64,000 nt of DNA, taken from positions 18,127,357 to 18,191,356 of the forward strand of contig NC_085140.1 in NCBI RefSeq assembly GCF_024139115.2, in the 5' to 3' direction. Shown here one piece after another: positions 32,171-43,984 of this stretch (position 1 is its first letter; every line of letters begins with the position of its first letter). Made by a program: the position numbers and the translations under genes. The notes under the pieces were generated by a model, which did not search any database, was not told the DNA's origin, and saw only the letters and a program-made list of their open reading frames with translations. Source of the DNA: Armigeres subalbatus. Its lineage: Eukaryota; Arthropoda; Insecta; Diptera; Culicidae.

Positions 32171-32644
32171 CTAACCTAAGGTCTGAGGGAAGGGTTTTCC
32201 GTTAAAAAAGCACGTGCTAGCACTCTCTGAGAGAGAAAATTGTCCAATTCAGCCCGCCAGAATGACGCTGTCAGTGTCGCCAAAATTATTTCATCATTAT
32301 GCAGCTTACAATTGCTTGAGAATTTGCCATAAACGGAGAACAAAAGGAATTGGCAACAATGGGGAAGAAATTTATTACTCATGCAGTGGTTCGGCGAGAG
32401 AACAGCAGCAGCGCCGACCAATCACGCAATGAGGAAATCAAAATAAACAAACTCCAGCTGGTTGTGGAAAATAAAAACATGAGCCGTTTCTAGAAAAACA
32501 TTAGAAAATATCGTGAGAGGAATTCTGTACAAGGTTTCCACACCAGCTTTGAAAAGTATTTGAGTGATAACAGTGGTGCTGGTGTGAATATGACAAATAA
32601 GACAAATAAGACAAATAAGATAGATAAGACAAAGTAGAAAAACA
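32171..32644. other. mixed sequence ending in AATAAGACA repeats
   Basis: No gene. At 32592-32632 the word ACAAATAAG repeats about four times just before the array; its complement TTGTCTTATTT lies just after the array at 34234-34244. Confidence 0.4.
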
Positions 32645-34232
32645 AAGTAAGTTCCTCCGGGCGTTACTCCGGAAAATCCTCCGGGAATTCCTCCGGAAAA
32701 TCCTCTGGGAATTCCTCCGGAAAATCCTCTGGGAATTCCTCCGGAAAATCCTCCGGGAATTCCTCCGGAAGTTCCTCCGGGAATTCCTCCGGAAGTTCCT
32801 CCGGGAACTCTTCCGGAAGTTCCTCTGGGAATTCCTCCGGAAGTTCCTCCGGGAATTCCTCCGGAAGTTCCTCCGGGAATTCCTCCGGAAGTTCCTCCGG
32901 GAATTCCTCCGGAAGTTCCTCCGGGAATTCCTCCGGAAGTTCCTCCGGGAATTCCTCCGGAAGTTCCTCCGAATTCCTCCGGAAGTTCCTCCGAATTCCT
33001 CCGAAGTTCCTCCGGGAATTCCTCCGGAAGTTCCTCCGGAATTCCTCCGAAGTTCCTCCGGAATTCTCCGGAAGTTCCTCCGGAATTCCTCCGGAAGTTC
33101 CTCCGGAATTCCTCCGGAAGTTCCTCCGGGAATTCCTCCGGAATTCCTCCGGAAGTTCCTCCGGAAGTTCCTCCGGGAATTCCTCCGAAGTTCCTCCGGA
33201 ATTCCTCCGAAGTTCCTCTGGGAATTCCTCCGGAAGTTCCTCCGGGAATTCCTCCGGAAGTTCCTCCGAATTCCTCCGGAAGTTCCTCCGAATTCCTCCG
33301 GAAGTTCCTCCGGAATTCCTCCGGAAGTTCCTCCGGGAATTCCTCCGGAAGTTCCTCCGGGAATTCCTCCGGAAGTTCCTCCGGGAATTCCTCCGGAAGT
33401 TCCTCCGGGAATTCCTCCGGAAGTTCCTCCGGGAATCCCTCCGGAAGTTCTTCCGGGAATTCCTCCGGAAGTTCCTCCGGGAATTCCTTCGGAAGTTCCT
33501 CTGGGAATTCCTCCGGAAGTTCCTCCGGGAATTCCTTCGGAAGTTCCTCTGGGAATTCCTCCGGAAGTTCCTCCGGGAATTCCTCCGGAAGTTCCTCCGG
33601 GAATTCCTCCGGAAGTTCCTCCGGGAATTTCTCCGGAAGTTCCTCCGGGAATTCCTCCGAAGTTCCTCCGAGAATTCCTCCGAAAGTTCCTCCGGGAATT
33701 CCTACGGAAGTTCCTCCGGGAACTTCTCCAAAAGTTCCTCCGGGAATTCCTCCAGTAGTTGCTCCGGGAACTTCTCCAAAAGTTCCTCCGGGAATTCCTC
33801 CGGTAGTTGCTCCAGGAAATCCTTCGGAAGTTTCTCCGGGAAATCCTCCGGAAATTCCTCCGAAAAATCCTCCGGAAGTTCCTCCGGGAATTCCTCCGGA
33901 AGTTCTGCCAGGAAATTCTCCGTAAGTTCCTACGGGAATGCCTCCGGAAGTTCCTCCATGAATTCCTCAGGAAGTTCCTCCAGGAATTCCTCCGGATGTT
34001 CCTTTGGAATTCCCGGAGGAACTGGAGGAAATTTGGAGGAATTCCTGAAGGAACTTCCGGAGGAACTTTCGGAAGAATTCCTGAAGGGACTTCCGGAGGA
34101 ATTCCTGAAGGGACTTCCGGAGGAATTCCTAGAGAAACTACCGGAGGAACTATGGGAACTGTTGGAGAAATTCCTGTACGATCTTCCGACGGAATTCCTG
34201 GAGTAACTTCCGGAGGAATTCCTGGAGTATCT
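32645..34232. repeat. 24-bp GAATTCC minisatellite, array 2, with reversal
   Basis: Very uniform units GGGAATTCCTCCGGAAGTTCC plus TCC from 32690 to 33660, then diverged units. At about 34008-34014 the orientation reverses, and 34014-34232 reads GGAGGAATTCCTGAAGGAAC-like on the plus strand. Short deletions cluster at 32960-33330, where GGGAATTCC becomes GAATTCC. ATAAGACA words in opposite orientation bracket the block. Frames on both strands are artefacts. Confidence 0.9.
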
Positions 34233-34244
34233 TCTTGTCTTATT

Positions 34245-35281
34245 TACCATCAATTATTTATCTTGCCCCATTCCTACATTTGATTTCTATTTATTTATTT
34301 GGTATCTCCGTGTTTACAAATGGGAATACGCTTTTTTCAAGTGTCACGCTACATACAAAGTTGACGGACTTTCTATCGCTCTCATCGCCCCTTTCCTGCC
34401 GTGCACCACAAGAAAATATGGTGTTGACTACTCTCCCAAAATGGTAATTTTTGTATGGAATTTGGAAAACTTGGTTGAAGTAAAAAGAGCTTCCTGCAAA
34501 ATTTATTGCGGACACATACACTTTTTTTCACATCAAAATGATCGTTGAAAAATTTCAAAACTTTTGTCAGTTGGGTTTTGCGAAATTCGGTTTCTTTATG
34601 CGTCAAATCATCGGAGAGAGGTACTGAGCAGCGAAAATTTTAGTTGTACAATAGTTTAGTATTTAGAGCTTAATTCAAATTTGGGAAATAGTTGGTGCAC
34701 AAAATTTTCTAGGAACATTCCTGGATAAATTTCAAAGAGATTGTCAGTTGGGATAAGCGAAATTCGTTCCCAATTCCGAGTTCGAGACATTTTAGTATGA
34801 AAATAGCGCTCTACCGCGAGAGAGCTTCCCTCAGACTTTAAGAATATGACCAAGACTTCGTATACAGACGACGATAGGTCAAAGAGAAGCTGAAGCCGAC
34901 AAAAGCGGTATACAATGGTATTATTTATCGTAGAGGCGAAGCTTTGACTATAGTTGTAATGACAAAATCTTGTCTCGCGCGAGTAGTTTCTGCTCAAAGT
35001 TTGTTTTGGACGGTCGGTAAAAACTAAATTAAAATAATTTGTCACGCATAAACAATGTTTTGAATTTAAAACTGCGCCTTTTTGGTGAATTTTAGCCTTG
35101 TATGCAGTCCGTAGCCATTATCTTTCAACTATTGATACAGAGAATCATGTTGAGCAAGAATAATAATAAATGTTTTACTCAACACTAACGAACAAACCTA
35201 CAAGACCAAATGCCCATTATAGCTCTCCACTTTGAGAAAAATTGTATAAATTCTTCACACAAAATTGAAACAAAATACAAG
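34245..35281. other. unique sequence, no feature recognised
   Basis: A/T-rich to mixed. A small repeated phrase GTCAGTTGGG(T/A)T-AGCGAAATTCG occurs near 34566 and 34742, so there may be an old duplication. The minus-strand 129-codon frame (34656-35045) has no recognised domain. Confidence 0.35.
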
Positions 35282-35489
35282 AACCGTCTAAGACGAATTA
35301 AGTACTGTCCATTTAATTCCACCAGTTAATTTTCGTTATCTTTGCAGATACGTATTTCGACCACAACTGTGTGGTCGTCTTCAGTGTCTTGTACTTGACT
35401 CGACTCGTGGTCGAAATACGTATCTGCAAAGATAACGAAAATTAACTGGTGGAATTAAATGGACAGTACTTAATTCGTCTTAGACGGTT
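35282..35489. mobile_element. foldback element, complete palindrome
   Basis: Two 83-bp arms (35282-35364 and 35407-35489) are essentially perfect complements: AACCGTCTAAGACGAATTAA at the outer edge and ATACGTATTTCGACCAC at the inner edge. The 42-bp centre holds TGTGTGGTCGTCTTCAGTG. This is the reference copy for the arms at 16475 and 21307. It encodes nothing. Confidence 0.9.
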
Positions 35490-35830
35490 GAATACATTCC
35501 ACTAAAAGAGCTATATATATTTTTCTGAAAATACAAGATTTATAAATTTCATAATTTATATTTATTTCTCTTGATTAATGATTTCATGTTAAATCGATGT
35601 GTGGTCGTCTTCAGTGTCTTGTACTTGACTCGACTCGTGGTCGAAATACGTATCTGCAAAGATAACGAAAATTAACTGGTGGAATTAAATGGACAGTACT
35701 TAATTCGTCTTAGACGGTTGAATACATTCCACTAAAAGAGCTATATATATTTTTCTGAAAATACAAGATTTATAAATTTCATAATTTATATTCATTTCTC
35801 TTGATTAATGATTCCATGTTAAATCGATGT
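35371..35830. repeat. 230-bp tandem duplication
   Basis: The block 35371-35600 is repeated directly at 35601-35830 with only two differences seen (in the TTTATTTC/TTCATTTC and ATTTCATG/ATTCCATG words). It includes the centre and right arm of the foldback element plus downstream A/T-rich sequence. The near identity points to a recent event or an assembly duplication. Confidence 0.9.
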
Positions 35831-36720
35831 CGGAAGCACTTTCAAAACGCTTAGCCGCTGTTGCCATCGGGCGGAAAAATGATTTCCAGTTTTCTTTGAT
35901 CATTGTTGCCGATGGCTTCTCCATCGTGATTATGCAGTGTCCAAATTCGAGTGATAAGCCATAGGGGAATGTTGTTGCTGTGGTCACTTGCGAAACATCT
36001 TTTGCTGTCGAGGATAGGCCGGGCGTTCGGGAACCGCTGCCACATTGTTAATTATTGAAATATATTTCTATTAAGCAAAACCTTATTGAAATTTAATTAA
36101 AATAAACACTTTCATGAAGCAAGTTTTTCATCGTATTGAAAAGGACGGTTTTGATTTGGATTTCGGAATGGCTGCAGAAGTTCGCCGAAAAATAAGCTAC
36201 TTTTTCTCGGTCCGCTTCAAAATCCGTTTGCTGAGATATAAATTATTGAGGTTCAAAACCTTCCAACCCAACATAAGGCTTTCGATTTAAACATATTTAA
36301 ATTATCCGTATTGTGGAAAAAAAGACGTAAGTCCTACGTCAAAATTGCATATGCCAATCCATCTACCGCTACCGTAAACGAATACACACATCAAATTATT
36401 TAGCCAGCAAGTACTGCTATAAGTTATTGAAGGTTAAAAACATTTAAATAAATGTTATACATATGAGCTGTTGATTTCTGTAATGCAGCTTCAAAGGTGT
36501 TCATACTTCTTGTATAAAAACTGACAAAGCGTTGCCATTGATGCTAACAGATAGTATAAGATTGCTGTATACAAACCGATTAAAAGTCACATAGAAACAA
36601 TCTCAGCAATTGATGATGGAGAAAAGCTACGCAATACAGCTTGCTAATAGAAGATTCGTATACTATGTGTATTATTATTGGAATTATCATGATCAAGTTT
36701 ATGCGTTAAAATCAGCATGT
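35831..36720. other. unique sequence, no gene supported
   Basis: 35840-36050 is slightly GC-richer; the rest is A/T-rich. Short minus frames at 35805-36045 lack recognisable domains. Confidence 0.35.
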
Positions 36721-36728
36721 ATGCACAC

Positions 36729-37652
36729 TAGGGTGGTTCAAAAAATCGATTTTGCTCCACAGTGCTCATCTGATTCTTTATCATGTTCTGAGTGTCCTCT
36801 GAAAATTTGAGCTCATTTGGATTCAAACTGATTTAGCACAAGCGATTTCAAGTTTGCATGCAAATTAGTATGGGGAAATTTATTTTTTCATTATGCTGTT
36901 GATGACGCTTCCCCATTAAGCGCAGGTTAAAAGAAAACCTACATAGCTAAAAGGAATACTCGACATCTTTCACTCAGTGAAAACCGCCTCTTAATTCTCG
37001 CTTAACTTTTCAAAAGGACCTAAGTAACATTTTTTCATGAATTAATTTGAGTACTGCAATCAAAAGCATTCATGTTTTTCTGTTGATTGCGGTATTCAAA
37101 TTAAATCATGAAAAAAATGTACTTAGGTCCTTTTGAAAAGTTAAGCGAGAATTAATCGTTCCAATAATTAGTAATCGAATTTAATCTATACCATGGCTTT
37201 CTGGAGCTAATTGCATAACTCCTCAACAGGCAACATTGCTGCTCGTGGCGCGAAAGATAGCACACAAAAATTCGGGCTACTATGTTGCACTGCACATTTC
37301 AGTGATGCCCTCAAAGAAGTTTAACGATCATGACTAAAGATTCGCAACATGTATTAAAATCAATTACTAATTACTGGTGCGATCAATCAACATGCGGTTT
37401 TCGTTGGGTGAAAGCTGTTGAGTATTCCTTTTAGCTATGTAGGTTTTCTTTTAACCTGCGCTTAATGCGGAAGCGTCATTAACAGTATACTGAAAAAATA
37501 AATTTCCCCATACTAATTTGCATGCAAACTTGAAATCGCTTGTGCTAAATCAGTTTTAATCCAAATGAGCACAAATTTTCAGAGGACACTCAGAGCATAA
37601 TAAAGAATCAGATGAGCACTGTGGAGTAAAATCGATTTTTTGAACCACCCTA
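36729..37652. mobile_element. hAT-like MITE with long inverted repeats
   Basis: The ends TAGGGTGGTTCAAAAAATCG and its complement are flanked by a perfect 8-bp duplication ATGCACAC (36721-36728 and 37653-37660). The inverted repeats extend about 245 bp inward on each side (shared blocks: GCTCATCTGATTCTTTAT, GATTTAGCACAAGCG, TAACCTGCGCTTAATG complement). The interior contains a second palindrome (36991-37155). No coding capacity. The 5' TAGGGTGG end matches the relic end at 56559. Confidence 0.9.
36991..37155. mobile_element. small foldback nested in the MITE
   Basis: The outer words are TTAATTCTCGCTTAACTTTT and its complement, followed inward by CAAAAGGACCTAAGTA and TTTTTTCATGA; the stem covers about 60 bp per arm around a short centre. 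It lies between the two long repeats of the 36729-37652 element. It could be a separate insertion or an integral part. Confidence 0.7.
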
Positions 37653-37790
37653 ATGCACACAGTACGAACAAAACCTGTAAATTTCCGTTCAAGTAGATGT
37701 AACAAATCTGCTCCGTGTTAAATAACATAAAGTTATAGGTTGTTTTAAATTTACGCGTGCTAGAATGTTACAGTTCTTTTTTTATTGGAA

Positions 37791-37878
37791 AACAAAAAAA
37801 GAAGCAGAGCATGGGAATCGAACTTTGGTCCTCAGAGTGAGAGCCTCACTTGTTAGCCTCTTGGGTATTTCTGCTTCA
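37791..37878 (-). mobile_element. tRNA-like sequence, probably SINE head or dead tRNA
   Basis: On the minus strand it starts GAAGCAG and ends CTGCTTC, a 7-bp acceptor-like pairing, and carries the perfect B box GTTCGATTCCC. The D and anticodon arms do not fold well: GTGAG pairs with CTCAC in the wrong place. I therefore do not call a working tRNA. Confidence 0.4.
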
Positions 37879-37879
37879 T

Positions 37880-39125
37880 AATATTGGGTCGATCAAAGTG
37901 TAACAGGTTAAGCGTTTTGGTGATTCGATAATTCTTCATCAGGCTGCACGATAGCTTAAATTTACATGACACGGAAACTCCTTCGAGATGAAACCGTTTG
38001 AGACTCAGTAAGCTGAATGCATCACAGATTTCTCGCCAAAATGTCCGAACATCGTTGAGTTATAGCGATGAAATGCTGCGACGGGACCGTCGTCTTATTG
38101 GGATATCCGAATATATACATTTGGTAAACGCTTATGTTAATAAATTAGGTTCCAGCTGCGGTTTCCATGACATGGAATGGGGTTTGTTTTGATTTGTTTT
38201 GACAGTCACGTGCTCGTTCACCAAGGTTTCTAATACAATCATGTAAAATTAAGATATATTGAATTGAAATTTCAATGATTTTATCATTTACATCACTGAA
38301 ACTTAAAATTATGATCTGGTACACATTATGTTACCAAATTTTACATTCAATTGTGAATTCCGTCGTGCCTAATTTTCATAATATTTTACTGTGCAGGACT
38401 CTTTCTACCGTTTATAAAGCAGCATATTTATGAGATATGCGAAGAACCACATCCATAATTTTCTTTGTTTACATATGTAAAAGAGACTGATTGTACTGCC
38501 TATTCAATAAATTACGGATTCTATTCATTCAAGTTGCTGAATTCCATTGAAACAACTTTGGCAATCAATTTATTCCAATGAACAAACTTCCCTTCAAAGC
38601 TTCACTCAATTCGTGGAAATAAAAGGTCGCTGTTTCGTTGATTAGGTTTAGGAAAGGTCGACAATTATGTTCCACCATTCATTTCACCAAGAAAGTCAAA
38701 GAAAAACAATCCCACGGCAGCAGCACCCCCAGCAGTAGGCATCGCAACGCCAACGTCTGCTGGAATTTGCTCTTTGTCTGGGCTGCTTCCCCGCGATGGC
38801 CATTCAATAAATGTATCGATGTCAACAGTTCGTCTACATACTTTGTCGTTACAGATAAAATGTCGGAGCCATGATTCGATACTCAGGTGTACATTTGTGA
38901 CACGTGCTGTATATTTTCGCTTTGAATGTGTTTTACTCATCAAGTGACTTAAAGTGCGCCATCGATTTTTTTTGTCGGAATACCTATCTGTTTTGATGTG
39001 AAACTATTTCTAAATTGACTGAAAGTCTCTTAAAAAAAACTTGAAAACTTTTGTCGTTCTTTTTATTTTCGTAAATAAAACTGCAAACAACTATGATTTT
39101 CATGAAATAATTTTTACCGCCTGTA
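37880..39125. other. unique sequence, small GC-richer patch
   Basis: Mostly A/T-rich. 38640-38880 is GC-richer and non-repetitive, with overlapping frames on both strands but none convincing. Confidence 0.35.
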
Positions 39126-39127
39126 GT

Positions 39128-39270
39128 TTATTATGAACAAGGTGGCCACCGAACCGGGAAAAACGAGAAAAGCGGGAAAAAGACGGAAAATTGAAGTCAC
39201 CTGGAAAAAAGCGGGAAAACCCGGGAATTCAGGACATATACCGGGAAAAAACAAATTTTCGTCGAGGTAA
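39128..39270 (+). repeat. GGGAAAA-type low-complexity repeat
   Basis: GGTGGCCACCGAACCGGGAA followed by variants of GCGGGAAAA and ACCCGGGAATT. I recognise this as a recurring genomic repeat type rather than a gene. Length and family uncertain. Confidence 0.4.
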
Positions 39271-39339
39271 ATTAAAAATTCTTCAGAGTTTTTTATAAAA
39301 CTGATTTTAGGAAAAGATTTACTCTTCAATGTTTGCATT

Positions 39340-41684
39340 AAAATCGCATTCTAACTGAATTATTTTATTTTAGTACAGGGTGTGTGTGAGGTACAAAAAT
39401 TAAATAGATATCAAATCCAAATCCAGTTTGTGTTGTCATTGTCACTAGATCATTTTGATATCAATTTCCATATCATAAATTATATATTGTGTTATAAGGC
39501 AAGCATAGAATTATATATCGAAATATTCATTCTTTTGAATGAATGTATTCAACTTTAAGTAATTCTTTTAATGTTCAAGCTCAACTTTAGACGAGGTACT
39601 TTTTTTGTAATTTAAAATTGCACAGAATTGAAAAAAAAATATAAATCGGGATATTACTGTACAGCGAAAATATGTATCCATAAGTTTTCAGCTAAAAGTT
39701 GAGAACAGATGACTTATCATGCTGTGATAAGCTTTAATGCTCATGAAAGACAGACCTACTACTTTTCATCGAACACGATGTACAGCTTGCGCTTGAATAA
39801 TATTATTTCCTTTTTAGTCTTGGAAGAAATCACAAAATTCACAGATTCACACATGTATGCGAATCAACCCCCACCCGCTGAAACAGGCCAACCCACGCAC
39901 CACCCCTCCCAAAGAGTACTGCGAAACGTCTGCCTAGACATATTGTGTGTGTATGTGCTGGGCTGGAATGAGGGTAGTTAAGTGTCAAACCCCTTACACC
40001 TCATTCCGCCAGAGGTTCATGAGATGGGTGATAAGAAAAGGTGTTCTTCCCACACATACGCACACATATACATACGTCGTCGAGGTCGATAGTTGAATGC
40101 TGCAGATTTCTCTGCCTATACTAGTTGGGCCCCTCCAGTAGCACAAGGAAGAGACTGGTGCTCAAACACAGACACGACCACCGCACCAACGGGAGCCTGC
40201 TCGAGACGTATTTCGCGTGTTGTTTCCTCACACCTTTCTATCACAGCACAGTGGCACCAGGTGTGACAGAATCATAAAATTATAAAATTATAATTTATGG
40301 AAATCTCATCATCAATAGGCCTGGAGCATTTTTGAGTAAACTATAAAATTGTACTATCGATTGTCTTTATTTGTGCATATTGGAAAAAATCCACCAATAA
40401 TACAATATATATTAATTTAACTTAAATGCAATAAGCATCATTGAACTCCAACAAAACTAACAATGTTCCTCTTTTCTATAATTCTTTTCTATAATTTAAC
40501 AAAGTTATCACTTCCAATATCAATAACATGTTCCACTGTGCGCTTTCGAACCTAGTTGTCGGATATCAAAAACAGTGAAGATGTCACTCAAGTTGATACG
40601 ATAGATAACTTTAAGCTTTAAAGTGTTGCACACTGTTAATACCAGGCAGGAGAGAAATTCACTGATCACAGTCAAAGCACGAGAATGTTTAGATGTCTTG
40701 TCGACTGGTTGCTGATACTGACTACTCCTGTTCGATAATTTCGAAAGCGCGCTCACTGAGAAGGAAAATATTGAGGTTTTTTTTTTACTAAGGTCCCCCC
40801 ACTCTGCTACCGGTGCGGTACTGGTCCACCCCCTTAGTTTGGATCCGTTTACACCGAGGAAGATGACGACGACGATGTTGCCATCGGCGATGTTCTCTTT
40901 CCGGTCTGTGCCGACTCCAGTTTTCTAAGGTTGGGGATCGAACGCTCTGCGTGAGATGTGTATGTGTGCCGAGCAAACATACACACAGACGGACGCACAA
41001 ACACAGACGCCCAAATTTTGCAAGAAGGCCAAAACCTTTTCCACGAGAAATGTATGTAGCTGCTACTGAGGTTGCTATCGTTCGTCGACATTGAAAACGC
41101 GAAACTTTGTCGCAGAAACTGATGACCCGTCTAACGAGGAGAGTTCTGGGAAAGGTTACACCGTCGGAGCGCCGAAAGTTGTCGTGGAGCCTGTTTCTTT
41201 TTTCTTTTTTTTTTGCTGGCTGCAAAATGCTGCCAGAAGCCTTCCTCTTGGTGGTACCATCACCGCATCGATCGTGGGATGCGACGAGGAATTGGATTTG
41301 GCTTGGGGTGGTTTGCGTTAGCAGGAGGGATGTTGTACACTGGGTGAGGGTGTAAATGCGATAAACGATTTTCTGTTGGAATAGGTTCAATAAATATAAA
41401 ACGACACGGGTGTAACTAGAATGTGACAGGTACGGATGATATTTTTTTTGAGGGAAAAAATCTGAACATGGGTGGCTTAGCAGAAGCAGAACAGATAGCG
41501 GATCGATGCTAAAGTTTTGGAGTGAACTTGATAGCCAGTCTATTCCATAATATATAATATTAGATTTTGAGATTTAAGTTTTTAGATAAAAATGAGTTTT
41601 ATTATATCTAGTAGAATAGCTATATGTTGTTTTCTTCATTACAAAAAATGTTTGCTCCGAAATTTACCGGAAATGTTTCGCTTT
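39340..41684. other. unique sequence with GC-richer islands
   Basis: 39840-40260 and 40790-41370 are non-repetitive and GC-richer. The second hosts a 200-codon minus-strand open stretch (40788-41390) that contains no ATG and has a biased composition, so I do not call it a gene. Between them the sequence is A/T-rich. Confidence 0.4.
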
Positions 41685-42205
41685 TTGCCTTTTTCATATA
41701 CTAAGTATACGTAAAGGCTATATGATCACTCCAAAACCGAACTTTTGATAGAAGGCTCGGAGACCCACAGTGTTATATACCAATAGATTCAGCTCGACGA
41801 ATTGAGGTGATGTCTGTATGTGTGTATGTATGTATGTATGTATGTATGTGCGCGTGTGTGTACAAAAAATGTAAGGTACACTTTTTTGTACTTAACCTTG
41901 CAACAGATTGCATTCGACGCAGAATCCTAATTTTTCGATATTGAAAATTGGCCCAATTGGCTATTGGATTCCGGAATTATTAAAAAAATACGTGAAAGGC
42001 AAAACATTGTTTTTTCTCAAGGGTTCTAGGAAAAAAATCAATATCGAAAAAAAACTGCTGCTGCTCAAATGAATGCAAATAAATGTCAATTGATGGAAAT
42101 AATTGGATCTATCTTCATAAAGTGCAATTTAGATCTCTCCTATGTGAATTTCTCGTAACATTTTAAAATACGAGAAAGGCACCATCACCGTTAGGTGGAT
42201 TATTC
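41685..42205. mobile_element. dispersed element with GCCTTT ends, copy 2
   Basis: Same block order as 3346-4062: TTGCCTTTTTC start, GTAAAGGCTATATGATCACT, CGGAGACCCACAGTGTTATA, a (TATG)n microsatellite (41818-41858), and the tail ACGAGAAAGGCACCATCACC followed by TAGGTGGATTA. Shorter than copy 1 because the middle differs. Confidence 0.6.
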
Positions 42206-43045
42206 TGTTTGTTTTTTTTTTTAAGATACTACATATATGCATCATGAACTTTAAAGCAAAATTATGAAGCATTTAGTTGAAATTTCCAAACTGCAAATAC
42301 CTTCAGGCAGAGTTTGAATCCAAAAGACAATGGAAAAATCTCTTGCTTATTATCTCTGTCAAGTTTTCAAGCTGTCATGATAAACAACTGGTTGGGGGGG
42401 CTACACCTCATGATAAATTCGATTAAAAAAGCTCCGCTGGGGGCATTGGTTCTAATGATGCAATTCAAGTTGTTTTGCACAGTGGTGCGAAAAAAAAATG
42501 CGTTTTTCTCGGTGTTTTTTTCACACTTGTATGCAAGTTCGATCATTGGATACACGACATGGACAAACGGACACAATGGACTCACGATGAGACGGACTGA
42601 CAACGACAACAACAATGAATAATGGAAATCTAAAAATAGATTCTGTACAGCAGAATACGACATAATCGGTCCAGTAACGGCTAAGAAACACAAAGTGCCT
42701 ACCAAATAAAGAAAGGAATATAAAATGTATTATCACGAACATTCATGAGAAACATGTTCCGAAGGTACATGTTTTATTTTGTACATTAACACGAACAGGG
42801 ATTGATCCCGAATTAAAATGATGCTGATTTTTGTGCGACACACTAACAATGAAAAACTCAAAATTAAGTCGAATCTGACTCATTTTTATTAAAAACGAGA
42901 CAATTCAAAATTTGAGTAAAAGATACTACTTCAATAAAATGATGGTTTCGTGGAAGTTAGGCATGGCCTCCAATCATTTTTTGATATGACAGATGGGAAA
43001 CAAGTTTACCAATCTATCTGAGTGCATTTTACGGCGATAACGAGC
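42206..43045. other. unique sequence, no gene supported
   Basis: Several overlapping frames at 42314-42742 on both strands lack recognisable domains. A/T-rich afterward. Confidence 0.35.
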
Positions 43046-43515
43046 TTGGTAGTCATATGGCTACTGCTTCTGCCTCATACGCAGGAGGTCGTGGGTTCAA
43101 TCCCAGGTCCGTTGCATTCTCCTACTTTCTATCTATCTCTGTATTTCATATATTTTGGCAATCGGTAGAACTTGACTATTCTGGCAGTAGCTGCTAGAGT
43201 TGGAAATGAACTAAAAAAAAATCTCGTTTCCTACATCTAATCATCAGTTGCTTTCTCCTATCTATCACATTGGCAGCTCGTTAACCAGGACGGACCTCTG
43301 CCTCTCGAACCTGACCTAAATATTCCAATAAATTCCGTATGAATTGGTGGCAAGTGTAGAGGTATATTCGGCGAGTGAGAGGGCGAGTGATTGCATAATC
43401 ATTTCCTCCCTCTTGCATACATTGAATAGCATTCTGACGTTGGTTCTCTGTGCAAGAACAGCTGATCTGATCATAATGGACGTGCTATTTTTATTTCGCT
43501 CAGTGTATTAACCAA
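43046..43515 (+). mobile_element. tRNA-headed dispersed element, copy 2
   Basis: Begins with CTTGGTAGTCATATGGCTAC, has CATACGCAGGAGGTCGTGGG and the B box GGGTTCAATCCC, then the shared body CATTGGCAGCTCGTTAACCA and GGCGAGTGATTGCATAA. The best kept copy of the family also seen at 11744 and 61495. Confidence 0.65.
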
Positions 43516-43984
43516 ATCTGCATACAATGCTAAGGCAAGTGTTCAATCTAATCAATCTAATATGCCGCCTAACATCAGAATTTTTTTTTCAAATTCCAAA
43601 ATATGCCTTTCTCGAAATTTGATGTTCGAACTGTTGTTTTGGAAGCTTAGATTTTTTTTCATCACTGTTCGAAGATGTTTCTTAGAATCCTAGTGCTACA
43701 TTGGAACAAACAGATAAATTCATCCAAACAAAAATATTTCATTTCGATTTAATTCAATTTCACTAGAGAACATCGCTTTTTGAAAGCTCACGGGTCAACC
43801 CGAGCAACACACATGTTGTAGAGCAGTAATAGTAACTCAAATGCAACAAAAATTAGCGTAAGCATAAGATATATCAAAAACGAACCACAAAACCAACAGG
43901 ATATTTGGCCTTCTAAAAAATTGTCTGAAGTTTTCGTTATTCCGTGAAAATATCTGATACAAATTAATGTTACACATCAAGCTT
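43516..43984. other. A/T-rich sequence, no feature recognised
   Basis: Nothing supported. A short inverted pair AACACACATGTTG lies near 43807. Confidence 0.35.

Noticed and set aside
37791..37878. Possible functional tRNA gene on the minus strand
   Set aside because: The acceptor arm and B box are good but the D and anticodon arms do not fold.
40788..41390. 200-codon minus-strand open stretch
   Set aside because: It contains no ATG (it opens with TTG), its composition is biased by low-complexity DNA, and no domain is recognised.
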